From Siphonodentalium dalli (lineage: Eukaryota > Mollusca > Scaphopoda > Gadilida > Siphonodentaliidae): DNA of 64,000 nt. The stretch lies in assembly GCA_032622095.1 (NCBI GenBank), contig CP136063.1, forward strand, positions 36,558,106 through 36,622,105, given 5' to 3'. The position numbers and the translations under genes were made by a program. Shown piece after piece: positions 1 through 11,985 of the stretch. The notes below the pieces were generated by a model. The model made no database searches and had not been told where the DNA came from. It saw only the letters and a list, made by a program, of their open reading frames with translations. The number at the start of each line of letters is the position of its first letter. Position 1 is the first letter of the stretch.

Positions 1-430
1 ATAGACTGAACAAGAAGGCATAAAGAATCCTAAAGTTAAGAATGTTTGTCATTTTTCAGCTGACTACCATGTGGCTTTCAGGCAAATTTAATTCATTAGT
101 AGTCATGGTGATGTTAAGGAAATGACCTTGGAATAATGTTGGCACGGCTGGCATTAGGTTTGGTTGGTCCTTGGTTGTCACAACATATTTCTTCCAACCA
201 TTGGAATTACAATCATTGGGCCAACACGAACATGCCAACAGACTTAACTGAAGTAAATTGGGTGGGTTGGCCCTACGAATTCGCCCCAACTGTTGGAATT
301 ATAACTTTGGCCCAATAATGAGCCAACGCAAACATGCCAATGGAATTTACTGTGCACAACGTTGGAGCCTTGGTTAACCCTTAACCCCAAGGTATTCCTC
401 CAATGTAACAGTTGGAATCCGAACGAACAG
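1..430. repeat. Imperfect repeats of a TTGGAATTA...CATGCCAA unit
   Basis: The segment 203-239 (GGAATTACAATCATTGGGCC ... AACATGCCAAC) recurs about 91 bp later at 294-341 with mismatches. Related TTGGAAT pieces occur elsewhere in the first 430 bases. No gene is supported here. Confidence 0.45.
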
Positions 431-786
431 TTTCATGGCAGCACAATTACTAGTACATAGCGTACATGTGATGCATGTACATCTCAACAGGCACGATATA
501 TATCAACGATATGCCGATACTTTACGTTTCGTAAACACATGTACAATCAATCATAGCTGACACAATATATGCAACGATAAGCCATAAAATATGTTGGATT
601 GTGTCGGTTGGTACCAGTATATCGTTGGCACAGAATCGTTGGACCAATGTTGTAATGCCAACGTAAATGACATAGAATGCTCTGACATCACACTGTACGT
701 CCGTGCACAACGGATGAGGTGTCTGCTGGTATTGATTTTAACAAATAATGGATTCATTATCTTTAATTTGGAGTTGAAGGATTTGT

Positions 787-2040
787 TTGTTCTTTAGATG
801 CCACCACAGGGCTGGCGGTCTAGAAAATCCACGAGGGCTCTTGATAGCTCTTCTCAGACTTTCATTTTTGAGGCGCGCGATCGCTCTTGCGCACCATCGC
901 GCGCCTGAAATTGAACACCAGCGAGCGATCGATTGCGCACCTAGGCCAAATACAGCGAGCGAAGTTGGCCGAACCTGATAACGATATATTCAGTTGTCTA
1001 CCCAGACGAGATTGGTTAATAATGTGTCCCATTTTCCGTTTTATTACCGCGTTGCGAGAATGCCTGTGTGATGTGTCGCGAGGTCAAAGGTGCCGCGACC
1101 TAGTTACCAATTCCACAACTTTCCATTCACAGTGCGGTGTCAATCAACCTGCCCGACGTTTGATCACCGACACCAGTAAATTATTTGAGGTCACACGGTG
1201 TCGAATGCACAATCTGTCTGAATGATTCGAAGCTAAAAATACATTTGAATGATTTCTATGTATGGCTTATGACGTCACATAAATTCCTGGAAAATCAAAG
1301 CGAGACCACGTGGCCAGGAGATGTTGATATTATTCTGTCAGCATGGAATCGGAGTATTAAATTGATTCTTTATTAATAATTATGAATTACAATTAGTATA
1401 GGAGCATGTACCGCTATACTTAAAGTAATTGACCACCAATAACGTGGTGTCACCCCGTTAATATGGCGGTACTATACCATGGTATCCTCCAATACCGCGG
1501 TACTGATACCGCTTGTTAACGCGAACAAGTATGTGTGAGTAAATACCTCCCCTAAAAGAGTTCCATGAAAATCACCGCGGTATTCAACAAAATTAATGCG
1601 GTGCCCGCTAAAAGACCACGGTATCATTATCGCCCAATACCGTAACTCCACGCCATGACCGTCTCGATACCGCTACCGTTTATTACCGGTATCACCGCGG
1701 TCATGACCGGGGTATCACCCCGTTTTTCTGGTCAATTACTTTGAGAATAGCGGTACAATATAAAACATAGTGTGTAACATTCACTTGGGCTTATGGATAG
1801 TGGATTAAGCAGTGTTAAACCATCAAAGAGATTCAATGGACATTGATCGTGAGTTAACTAATTCAATTTACGCGGCATTTATTAATGTATTTCCGGCAAT
1901 CCGCTGTTTATTTTATCTTGATAGAAACTGCGCGCCTGGGCCCAAAAACCAGCGAGCGAGACTATGCGCGCCTTCATTTTCTAAAAATGAAAGTCTGCCT
2001 TCTAGATTTGCCTTTGAGGGCTAGCCTAGGAGGCTATAGC
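787..2040. repeat. Possible ~1.25 kb inverted-repeat element rich in GCGCGC
   Basis: CAGACTTTCATTTTTGAGGC at about 856 recurs inverted near 1972-1992, with nearby CGCGCGC and CCAGCGAGCGA motifs on both sides. The ends and target duplication are not resolved. A smaller MITE (1409-1755) lies inside. Not convincingly coding. Confidence 0.35.
1409..1755. mobile_element. 347 bp MITE with TA-type ends
   Basis: TACCGCTATACTTAAAGTAA at the left matches, inverted, TTACTTTGAGAATAGCGGTA at the right, and the repeat continues into TTGACCA. The ends fit a TA duplication as in Tc1/mariner-like MITEs. The interior is dominated by CCGCGGTA and GGTATCACC repeats. Confidence 0.6.
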
Positions 2041-2968
2041 CCTACTCAACTTTTACAGTTATGATTTATTTTATCAGAGTTACTACTGTCATTAGTTTGT
2101 CTATTTTGGATGTTGTTAACTCCATCTAAATTAATTTGTTATGTGGAAACAAAATGTCCAGAGTTGTGAATGTCAAACCTCCCACAGTAAATATGGTATG
2201 GTGAATATTTAACTATGTTTGATATGTTATGATAATTAATATGAACCACAAACAAAATGTAAGAGTGTTTGTACTAAACAATTTGTCAGTCGGTGAAATT
2301 GGGTGAGTTTTTCAATGTTTAAAGCATTCTCTATGTTGTGTAATTTTACATAAATCCACAATCAAGAACAATATTAAATCCAGTACATGTATATTTACAC
2401 TTGAATACAGATACAAATGACTGCTTTATTTCTCAAAGTAATCCATATTCCATCACAAATCACAAGTTGGCATGATGACCGCTTTCGCAGATTGCTGCTT
2501 CCAGCAGTCAAGTCGCTCTGTATATGTTTACTGGATGTTTACAATTGGGGACATAGAGAATAGTTTCTCAACTTTAGTAATTGAATAACAGTGTAAACAA
2601 GAATACTTGGAGACATTAGCTCATTATATTCCCTGTAAATTATTGTAATTCAAGTTTTTAGCTGAACAATATACTTGTATATATGACCACGGTCCACGGA
2701 TTTACTACATTCATGACAATACCTAAATTAGGCAACAAAATGACCTACGCAATTAAGTAATATTCACACATCTCTTTGATGATTTACACGCATGTCGTCG
2801 CACTGATTTGAAAAGAATAAGAGCATGACTACAATATTTTTTCGTGTCAATTGATTTTCGTAACATTTCCATGAGTGAATAGAATTCACGCTACTGCCCA
2901 GCGGCGATAACCACGCCTGTCATAAATTGCCAGACTGAATTATAGCAGGTTAGACATCACACGCCGAT
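2041..2968. other. No recognised gene or repeat
   Basis: A+T-rich sequence with no long open frame, strong inverted repeat or tandem array that I can see. Confidence 0.4.
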
Positions 2969-3154
2969 ATGTCTGACAACAAGGAACGACGTGTTTCAAA
3001 TTTGGTGGACTTACCACCAGATTTCGCTGGATTTTTCTTCAATTCGACTGGAACTTCATTGAAATCGCGACAGCAAGGATACAAGTACTTTAGTGAAGGC
3101 TACATACATTCAGTTTCAATGTATTACCACCGGCAAATTACCACCGAAGCATGA
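2969..3154 (+). CDS. Possible first exon, weakly like SWIM/YqaJ-family proteins
   Basis: An ATG-led 61-codon frame starting MSDNKERRVSNLVDLPPDF and containing GYKYFSEGYIHSVSMYY. The GYKYF-EGYIHxV pattern is reminiscent of N-terminal exons of invertebrate SWIM-zinc-finger/YqaJ-type proteins, but no following exon was found nearby. The codon composition looks more protein-like than surrounding frames. It may be a first exon, a pseudogene fragment or chance. Confidence 0.3.
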   Translation: MSDNKERRVSNLVDLPPDFAGFFFNSTGTSLKSRQQGYKYFSEGYIHSVSMYYHRQITTEA

Positions 3155-3341
3155 TGAAAAATGAACATGCACATGGCGTCGATTTTGAGATAAATTGTTT
3201 GATAATTTCGGATATTCACTGTTCTTGTCAAGCTGTATCGATATGTAACACATAATAAATATTCAATGTTATTATAATATATCTCTTCACAATAGGCACA
3301 CGATCTATCAATTTATCGATGGTGTACCATACAATTTCCTT

Positions 3342-3366
3342 AATGTGCCAATTAAATTGGCACATT
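3342..3366. repeat. Short perfect palindrome
   Basis: AATGTGCCAATT and its inverse flank a single A, a 12 bp arm hairpin. No further context. Confidence 0.5.
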
Positions 3367-4112
3367 ACACGTATAGAACAAACATGTTTCAGTATATTAA
3401 GAAATTATTTTTCATATCACAGTTCCCTAGTATTCCATTGGTCTGTCATAATGTTTGTGATGTAAGTCCACGAATAAATGCCGTGAATACCATTTATTCA
3501 CAAAATATACCAATAAATGCTGTATAATGTACCAAATGTAACCATCACAAATCCAAAAGCTATCGGGAAGAGGCGCCCTAATCAGCCTGTATTAATCGAC
3601 AACAGGTGAACTTAACAGGTGCTGTCATATACTTTGGCCATTTTAGTGTCCCTCGGTCCCCAACAAACTTGAATCATCCCTTGGAGATTATAACAATATG
3701 TGGTCCATTATCTCAAATGTGTACATAGTTTGATTTGATAGTGTTAACTAATTAGCTTATCTAGCACTTCCTAATCCCCTCACCATATTTTCATTTGTCA
3801 CCTCTCTGGCTCAGCGTGACATTCCAACTTTCATAATTTACTAATCCAAAAAGCCCATAGGGCGAAGCTTTCGCATACTGTTACTGTTATATTATTATAT
3901 TGTATCAACTTACAGCAGGGTTTGTGTTTTTGGGGGCTAAATTTATTCAACTTACATGAAACCAATACTCTTTTATACAAAACAAAATCAAAGCGAAATC
4001 GAGTAAGCCGGTAAATGAGTCTTTTTGTCTAACCTCCTCTTCGCAGAAGCGGCCGCTGCCCCAGGCTGTATAATGCAATTATCTCATTGGCTCACACAGC
4101 TAATTGCGGTAG
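3367..4112. other. No recognised gene
   Basis: Non-coding sequence lying between the small palindrome and the hAT element; nothing further identified. Confidence 0.4.
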
Positions 4113-4120
4113 GGTCAATT

Positions 4121-5426
4121 TAGGGCCCTGCGAACCGTTCGAGGTTCGGTTCGGTTCGAAACCGCTGTGATGATTCGGTCCGGTTCGAAACCTTAGACGG
4201 GATTCGTTTATATCGAACCTTTTCTTTAGTCCCGCAAAATGGGCAAATTTTGCGTACTGGGAATTGTTTATTGATTATATACCGTATATTAATTGGTTTA
4301 CATACAACTGTGTGATACTATGATTTTATGTATACATTGGACATAATTACTTTGATCATTACTCGGGCGGGGTAACTGGGTGATATTTCATTGAACTGGT
4401 CTTTTGGCATAACTTTATTCCGTCCCGCTAAACGGTCCAGTCGGACATGTCAAATTCGTGATAATTAATTAGTAAAACTATAACATTTCTATCTCAGTCA
4501 AAGTTCTACCTCGTCAAAGTTTGTTTTATTCTCCATATAACTTTACTAATATACATAATTATACCTAACAAACGAGACAATAAGTTATGATTATTGATGA
4601 ATACAGATCGAACAAGCTTTTTTGAATTCCGTAAACTTGCTGAAAGTGAATAGGTATTTCCGGCAGCCTTCTGTGTCAACAATTGGAGTCAACCAATCAC
4701 AGTGAGGAGAAGGTGTGGCCATTGTTTATCAGCATAAATGATTGACATGATTATGTAACCCGATGTGCTTTGTCTTGTGGCACTTAATTGCTACAACGCG
4801 ACATCGGCACGCTTTGATCTTTGTCGTGTGTTGTCGCAGTTACAGATTGACGAGTCTGTTAATAGTTACCGAGTTATGCCACGTGGCGCGTTCATGCTGT
4901 CAGTGTGTTAGGAGTTCAATGCGTCGTTTATCGCGTTGTTTACATTGTACATATGTACTACTGGAAGCTTGACCGATGATTCAATCAGACATCTATCTCA
5001 CTTACTGTTAGAATAAGTCATAAGTTATGATTTTTCATGAGTGATGCTCAGTGAGCGGACGCGGGTATATACGGAGAATGATAATCAGATATTTGTTTTA
5101 ATCGGGGTTATGTAATATAATGTATGGACATAAAATCAACGTTTTATCGGATTGTCATTCATCTCCAATATAAAATAATTCTTCAACATGTAATTATCTT
5201 ATATCGTATACGATAAATTTGTATATAACACGTTGATTGTACTATTATAATGATTCACATACGTTCTAACTTACTACTAGTATTATGAGTACGTCGCTTG
5301 GACTCTCTTCAATGACACGGTCGGTAATTGGGTTCGAGGTTCGAGATTCGGTTCGATTCGAAACCAAGACGATGATTCGGTTTCAAGGTTCGGTTCGACC
5401 TAAATTATAAGGTTCGCAGGGCCCTA
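4121..5426. mobile_element. Non-autonomous hAT element, 1306 bp
   Basis: Terminal inverted repeats TAGGGCCCTGCGAACC ... GGTTCGCAGGGCCCTA are perfect over 16 bp. The 8 bp duplication GGTCAATT is exact (4113-4120 and 5427-5434), diagnostic of hAT transposons. Subterminal arrays of GGTTCGGTTCGGTTCGAAACC-type sequence sit inside both ends, as expected for transposase binding. No transposase frame remains. Confidence 0.9.
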
Positions 5427-5434
5427 GGTCAATT

Positions 5435-6166
5435 GTGAGTAGTAATCAGTGATCACAATTCACAAATTTATGAACGTTCGCGCGATGTCATGAAAATAGG
5501 CAAACCGGCCATGACAATTCCCGAACTGCAGATGCCCAAACCCGCGGGTGGTTCATATTCTCCTCCTTGCAGCGTGATATACCATTCATGTATACAATTT
5601 AAGAGTCCCTCTTATTTGCAGCAGGCAAGCTACCGGTTGCACACGGTGCCCAAGTGTTAATTTAAAGTTATCACGCGATCTTTTTTTGTCAGATATAGGC
5701 ACATATGTATAATAAACCGGTAAGTATATACATGTAGCTATATGGAGTTTGACTCCAGCCATTTCGGGACCTTTTATTTATGGGGGATGAGCGGTGCATC
5801 TGGCGCCTTTAAAGTGTGGACATCAATTAGTTACCACGTGTCATCGGAAAGAATTCTACATACATGTATAGCCTACAGGCATAGTGATAGACCTTTCTGG
5901 GAAATTCTATTTTCACTTTCAGTATCGATATGGAATACGGGAGGTAAATACTAAATTGAGTGGGTTTGAGACAATTTTTTTTTTAATCGGTCTTCTTGGG
6001 AAAGGAAATGTTCTGAATATCTAATCCAAAACTGTTGTAAACCTCATATATTTCAGTATTGGATTACAGCACAGGGGTTTGTCAGAATGATAGTAAATAA
6101 AAAATATAAGAGATATATAGATATATATAGATATACAAGTAATAAATAAAGAATAGGGTTGCAACT
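5435..6166. other. No recognised gene
   Basis: Low-complexity TATATAGATA around 6110-6135; otherwise nothing supported. Confidence 0.4.
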
Positions 6167-6960
6167 AGGGGATTAGCGATTTACGTCATTTTTTATTATC
6201 ACGAAATTTAGAAACGTGAAAAAAAGTTCCGCTCGTGGCACTCTCCATATTCATTGCTATTATGACTGTTATACACCAACGTGACCACTGTGATTTACAT
6301 TTAGCATGACATTGGCAATATCACCTTATGTTCTCTTTATATCACCGCAACGCCAGGTTTCATTTTCGAACCGTCCGCTGATTTCGTGGACACGCGACCA
6401 TGTACATCCGTTGTAATTAGTCGGGCTTAAATGTACACATATAATAAAAGGGCCGAGGAATCTGTGCCGTTTGCATCATGCTGTCCGAATATTTCCGGGG
6501 CATGTTAATGTTAGTATTAAACGATGTAACATTTAAAAGATTTAGGTCGAAATATTCGGACCACTGCTGCAAACAACTTCGTCCAAGAGTTGATCAAGTT
6601 TTACTGGACACCGTACCCAGCAGCGTGTCACAGAGGGCAGCCAACGCTTCGAAAATGAAACTTGCCGTTGCGGTGATACATTTTCCTTGTGTTTTATTTG
6701 TATTTATTATTACTTATTTTGTATTATTATTATTTATTATCATTCTCACAAACTCCTGTGATTACAGCAATATTGTTTCGTTGTGTAGGTGATGTACTCA
6801 ATGCGAAGTTGAATTTCAGCCACATGCGGTCATATTGATGTATAGTAGTCATAATAGCAATCTGTCTGAAGATCGCTACAATCGATAACGTTTTGGCTTT
6901 CCTATTTTCGAGGCAAAAAATTTATAAATAAACATTTGTAGGTCAAATCACTAATCCCCT
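6167..6960. mobile_element. Probable 794 bp inverted-repeat element (AGGGGATTAG ends)
   Basis: AGGGGATTAGCGATTT at the left end is mirrored by AAATCACTAATCCCCT at the right, with one mismatch. No clean target duplication is visible, so the superfamily is open, though hAT-like ends are plausible. It contains one copy of a 100 bp sequence whose second copy lies just outside the right end. Confidence 0.5.
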
Positions 6961-7072
6961 TGATGCATTCCTTGTGTTTTATTTGTATTTATTATTACTT
7001 ATTTTGTATTATTATTATTTATTATCATTCTCACAAACTCCTGTGATTACAGCAATATTGTTTCGTTGTGTT
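6685..7072. repeat. Direct repeat of ~100 bp (6685-6788 and 6970-7072)
   Basis: CCTTGTGTTTTATTTGTATT and the following ~85 bases, to TTTCGTTGTGT, are essentially identical in the two copies, spaced 285 bp apart. One copy is inside the element at 6167-6960 and the other immediately outside it. Confidence 0.8.
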
Positions 7073-8169
7073 GGGATTATTAAAACTGAAATATATGGAG
7101 CCTTGCCCTTAATGGAGCCCCACGCAAGCATACAGGTAGTGTGGGAACTTTGTCAATTTATCAATTATACCAAAAACTTAATTATATATGTCAACCTTTT
7201 CCACATAAATATACAATGCAGAAAACAGTAAATAAACTGTCAAATAAAATATAATAAAAGAAACACGTTGTCGGCATCAATTGGCGCTACTGACTGTCCT
7301 ATCGATATGATAATGATGGGTTGGTTAAAGAACTCAACATTCCACATTTTTATCCGATTTGATAGCCGGAAAATAACACCTGGTTCGTTCCGCATTCGGG
7401 CTATAGTTTTGAAATTGTACAAAAAATGAGAAAACGTGACGTATTTCGGAAACAAGAAAACGCTGTAAATGTTCAATAAATTAAATGAAAGTATTGTCAA
7501 CTACCCGCCAGCGAACGATAAATGGAAGATACATAATAACAAACGGTAATATGACTCAATAATCTAGAAAGTTGTATTTAGAAAATTTCATTAATCAATT
7601 TGATGGATCACATGATTAGACCCTAACTTGGCCTAAGAAATGAAACTCGGTATGCATCCTGATGCTAAAAATACCGAGTTCATATTTATATGGAACTACA
7701 TGTAGACTCTTGGTCGTACAATGCGGTCCCGTTACGGCAATCAAATAGTGGTAAATGTATATAAATTAATTCAGTTTTGAGATGAAGCGTTAAAATGTCG
7801 CTGTACCATTGTTGTCAAGCTGCTGAATCGTGAAATTGATCGCTGAATGTCAAAACAATGTGCCGTGCGATCAACACCCTTTCCTCTTGAACTTGATCTG
7901 ACCTCGTGTTTCCGGTCGAAACAAACAAAAAGTAAAAGCACGGAAGACCGGAAACGTACACGGACCGAAAACGGTTTACTCATGTACCTTTATTTCTGGA
8001 TTAACGTACTTGGTTTACTGTCATTTGAAAACATTATGTGGACAAAACTCCTATAAATCGTTCAGTAGGCCTATACTGATATGAAATAATATATGGACAT
8101 TTGGAATAATGCTAAATATTTCCGCTGCTACACATTTTACATGTAAGCGTATTCCTTCAACATGAAAAA
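7073..8169. other. No recognised gene
   Basis: Short open frames only, none with recognisable domains. Confidence 0.4.
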
Positions 8170-8545
8170 GCAGGAGAATACTAGACCCGATGGCACTAGA
8201 AATGTATTTCATGAATTCATCATTTCTAGTGCCGCACGGCCTGCCATACCCTGTGTAGAACTATCTATTTCACAACATTTTTCAACTAAACAATGAATGC
8301 TGGCCTTATTATCTCACCATATATTTTCAGTCGGTACTCCCCGCTACAAGTTGACGCCAAAAGTTCCCTGTGTCGGTGTATCTAAATCCTTTAATCGGAC
8401 CTTTCTAAACTGTCTAATGTTGGTGACCTGGATGAGTCGTCCATCTTCACGTTCTTGTTGACATTTTACACAAGACCACGTGCTCGGAAGAACTACTGGG
8501 TAATTTACTACGTCCGGTTTGGCCTATAGTTCATTTCACGAATAA
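8170..8545. repeat. Inverted duplicate of 24660-25030
   Basis: About 375 bp here matches the reverse complement of 24660-25030 with roughly nine in ten bases agreeing by eye; for example GGCCTGCCATACCCTGTGTA here is inverted at about 24961-24980. Within it, GGCACTAGAAATG and CATTTCTAGTGCC form a hairpin. Probably a dispersed repeat or element fragment. Confidence 0.75.
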
Positions 8546-9769
8546 CCGTTAACTGATTTCAAGATTTTATTGTTAGCAAACCATTACAACGGTGTGAGTG
8601 TGTAATATAATGAAACATCCTAGTTGAACCAAGCGAACAATATAACTTCTGTATTGTGTATATACTATTACAGCATAGTGTTAAATGTTAGTAATTATGT
8701 AGGCCTTGAAGATTTACCTGCATATCTATAGCTAGGAAGGCCTACATAGAAAATCTCATTTTTTGGTATGTGGCTTTGTAGATGTTCGCCAATCGCCATG
8801 GCTGCATGCATGTGTCATAGACATGATACCTATAAGTATTCATCGTATTTTGTTTCTTTTTATTGGCTTGGTATGCAAACTGACATTAAATTGGACATTT
8901 TCGACAAATTTGTTGTTATATCGGACAATGGAATATTTAAGTCATCAAAATGGACGAAGGAACGATCACTAGATCTTATTGAACCATGCACGATGCTCAG
9001 CGACTGATAAGTTCACACCGACTGACATGCCCGCAGCAGTTTTTGTCTCAAATAAATTGTTATCAAAAGTTCAAAACACATATTTCTGGCCGAGAAATAA
9101 GCGGAGTAAGTGTGATCATCATTTATCCACGCACTTGACAAATGTGGACCTGGTTTCTATTCGACACAAGCATGGAACATTGATATAAATCTATAAGTTT
9201 CATTTTTGTCTAACAAACGGACAACTTTAATAGCTTCAAATTTTCGCGTGACGGTAATGACGGGGTAGGCCTACAGGGATGTCGATTTTTGATATTTTGA
9301 ATCAGCAAAACAAAAATTACATATATCATTGAAAGATGCATCTCCTGAATATACGAGATATGAAGATCACCCCGTTTTATCCGGAAATGTATCTGCTAAC
9401 CGATAAAACAATCTCACTTCTTATAATTTCACTTTTAACAAATCGTGTGGTGGGTGAGAGACATCTCATTTTAGTGATTATGGGGTATAAAAGGACGTAA
9501 AAAAATCTCAATAGAACTATATATAGATGTTCATCGAGCGTTAGCTCATAACGCAAAACATAGACTGGTCAGTTTGGTTTTCTGACATTTACGACAATTT
9601 TGTCGCATAAAATAAATAAAAATACGATGAGAAACTGGAAATGTTTATGCACATTCCGGACGGGATATATGTCCCTGGCACATATTTGAAATTTCACGGA
9701 AAATATGAAAGATAACAAAGTTATAGCCTAATTAGTTTTATAGACCCGTTCTAAATATCCCAGCGTAAA
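8546..9769. other. No recognised gene
   Basis: No open frame above about 80 codons and no clear repeat. Confidence 0.4.
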
Positions 9770-10093
9770 GCTGAAGGGGTCACTCTCACAAAAAAAAGTG
9801 CCGAAGGGTGCACAGGATTTTCAAAATGTGCTGAAGGGTACACAGTGTTTGAAATGTCGTTCTAAAGGCATTCAGTTTTCGTATCTGCCATGATTTCTGT
9901 TAGAAAATAATTGTTTACATTCCAATGAATAATAAAATGTACTGAAAACAAACTGCTAATGGGCGCCAGACTTTCATAAACACAATTTAAGTAATGGTGT
10001 TCGTGCCGGTCACAAATCATGTGTACCCTTCAGCATATTTTCAAACCCTGTGTACCCTTCAGCACTTTTTTTGGTGAGAGTGACCCCTTCAGC
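9770..10093. mobile_element. 324 bp MITE with ~75 bp inverted repeats
   Basis: GCTGAAGGGGTCACTCTCAC at the left and GTGAGAGTGACCCCTTCAGC at the right are perfect inverses. The repeats continue inward through two copies of GTGCTGAAGGGTACACA-type sequence per side. A target duplication could not be settled. Confidence 0.8.
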
Positions 10094-11205
10094 CATAGTA
10101 AATGCATGCCGACGATAAGCAGGTGTGCGTAGAAATACCAAGCAGAACCAAGTTGGAGAAAACTAAGGCGGAAAATGACACTTAAAGCATGTTTTGTGCT
10201 GTATAATGAAGAATTAAACCATAATAATGCAACATGACGTGATTTTATTTGAGTTTTGTTGACATATAGCGAGCGTAAATCTAAAAAAACAGTGCGGCGA
10301 TCGCGAAAACTTTTCAGCTTGGTAGGCCTATTTCGTCATTTACAGATCGCTGTGTTTGGATACTTTCCGTCACAGAACGCAACATAAGCTCCATCCTGAG
10401 TTCAGTCTCCTATATGCACAGGACTTACCCTGCCAGCACCTACATGGAATGTGAAGCAATGTCGTATTTATTTATTTTAGAAGCAAATTTGATACCTCCT
10501 ATATACATATTTATTTTAGATTTGTGTAGGTTACAGCTAATTCTGCATTATTCTGAGAAACATAAATGTCCATATTCGTTTGAAAATGGTCTAGGTCAAG
10601 CCAGAATGAATTGTAACTGACAAAACACTTCTGTAAAAAAATATTTTATTTAAAAAAATACACGTGCAGCGTTAAAGGGATAGTACTCAGATGACCGGTG
10701 GTACGTCGATCTCAAGTTGCAAAACAGAGTTCAGTCCCCTCGCCACCGCGATGTCCTCCGACTGCGTGACTTTAAGCACTGTCTGATTTGTTTACCTCCG
10801 GGTTGGGAAAAACCCATAAATTGTAACTTCCGCATCATGTTACTTCCCAAGTTAACGACGTTTGTTGTGAGAAATTCGCACCACAAAGACAGCATATATT
10901 GCAGAAATTATACTAGCAACGCTTATGTGATATGGAAATGCGACATTCCACGGTCAATGTCCGTTTAATCGTACCGGTACTCAAGTAATCCTAGACAGTT
11001 GACAGCAGCCAGCAGGTTGAACTTGGAATGATCTGGAATGGAAGACGAGTCACAAACAAGTTTCCATTATTGGCATGAACTGATCGATGAATACGTTGCA
11101 GTATATCGGCTGATGTCAACCCCATGCAGACTTGGAAGGTTGCGTAAGTTTGTGTCTTACTAAATTGTATGGGAAAGGGAGCCCAAATTCACATTTAAAT
11201 ATCAG
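10094..11205. other. No recognised gene
   Basis: Non-coding; short open frames (for example 10717-10968) show no known domains. Confidence 0.4.
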
Positions 11206-11213
11206 GTCTGGGT

Positions 11214-11311
11214 CACAGGGACTTTGTAGAAAATATATTTATAAAATATACATAAACAATACGTATTGTTTATGTATATTTTATAAATATATTTTCTACA
11301 AAGTCCCTGTG
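11214..11311. mobile_element. 98 bp perfect palindrome with 8 bp target duplication
   Basis: Two 49 bp arms starting CACAGGGACTTTGTAG are exact inverses with no loop (centre ATACGTAT at 11262/11263). GTCTGGGT directly flanks both ends (11206-11213 and 11312-11319). The 8 bp duplication and CA-GGG terminus fit a hAT-mobilised minimal palindromic MITE. It interrupts a motif of the type CAGGTCTGGGTGAAC. Confidence 0.9.
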
Positions 11312-11399
11312 GTCTGGGTGAACACCAATTGATCGAAATCCAATAAAACATGGCTGACACTGACATGCCGAGTCAGTCACTGTCAGTAGCCGAGAGGTG

Positions 11400-11985
11400 C
11401 TCACTCCAATTCTTGAATATTTAAATGGTGTTTGTTTGAAGATTTTTAAACGTTTATTTATAATCTCATTCTCTCAAAAGAAATCCAAATGTTTTTAAGT
11501 AGTTACCAAGTTGAACGATATCATGGAACAGTTTAGTGTGACTCCCCTTATCCAGCGATGTATATATACGTCCATGCCTTATCTCAGATGCATCTAGGTG
11601 GTGTAAGACCAGTCTATATTATATCGATTAGTCTATATAAAGATCTATTGGTGGTTCACCCAGACCTGCATGTTTATTAATAATCGCATTGAATGTACCG
11701 AAGCTCAACAATCATCTGCAGGTCTCGGTGAACCACTGGTTGATCTGTATAAAACTGATCAGTCTATCTTTATATTGAATATATTCAGTAAATAATTATT
11801 CCGTGTCTTTCAACAGAAATTAGAATTATCTCTTTTTGGATGTAATATAATTACCACTATAGAACAGTTCAGAGTGACTCGACTTATCCCCAATGCCTGC
11901 ATATGATGAATGACCAATCGGTCTATTCTATAGCGATTAGTCTAATAAAGGTCGATCGTTGGTTCACCATGACCTGTTCATTTGC
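11400..11985. repeat. Diverged tandem repeats ending in a GGTTCACC...GACCTG motif
   Basis: Two related units share AACAGTTTAGTGTGACTC-type and CGATTAGTCTATATAAAG-type segments and end at TTGGTGGTTCACCCAGACCT (about 11648-11670) and TTGGTTCACCATGACCTG (about 11960-11978). An inverted copy of the end motif lies at about 11719-11745. The same motif is the insertion site of the 98 bp palindrome. The element type is unresolved. Confidence 0.5.

Noticed and set aside
4763-4972. Cys-rich 69-codon frame in the 1.3 kb hAT element
   Set aside because: No BED or other motif arrangement; treated as chance.
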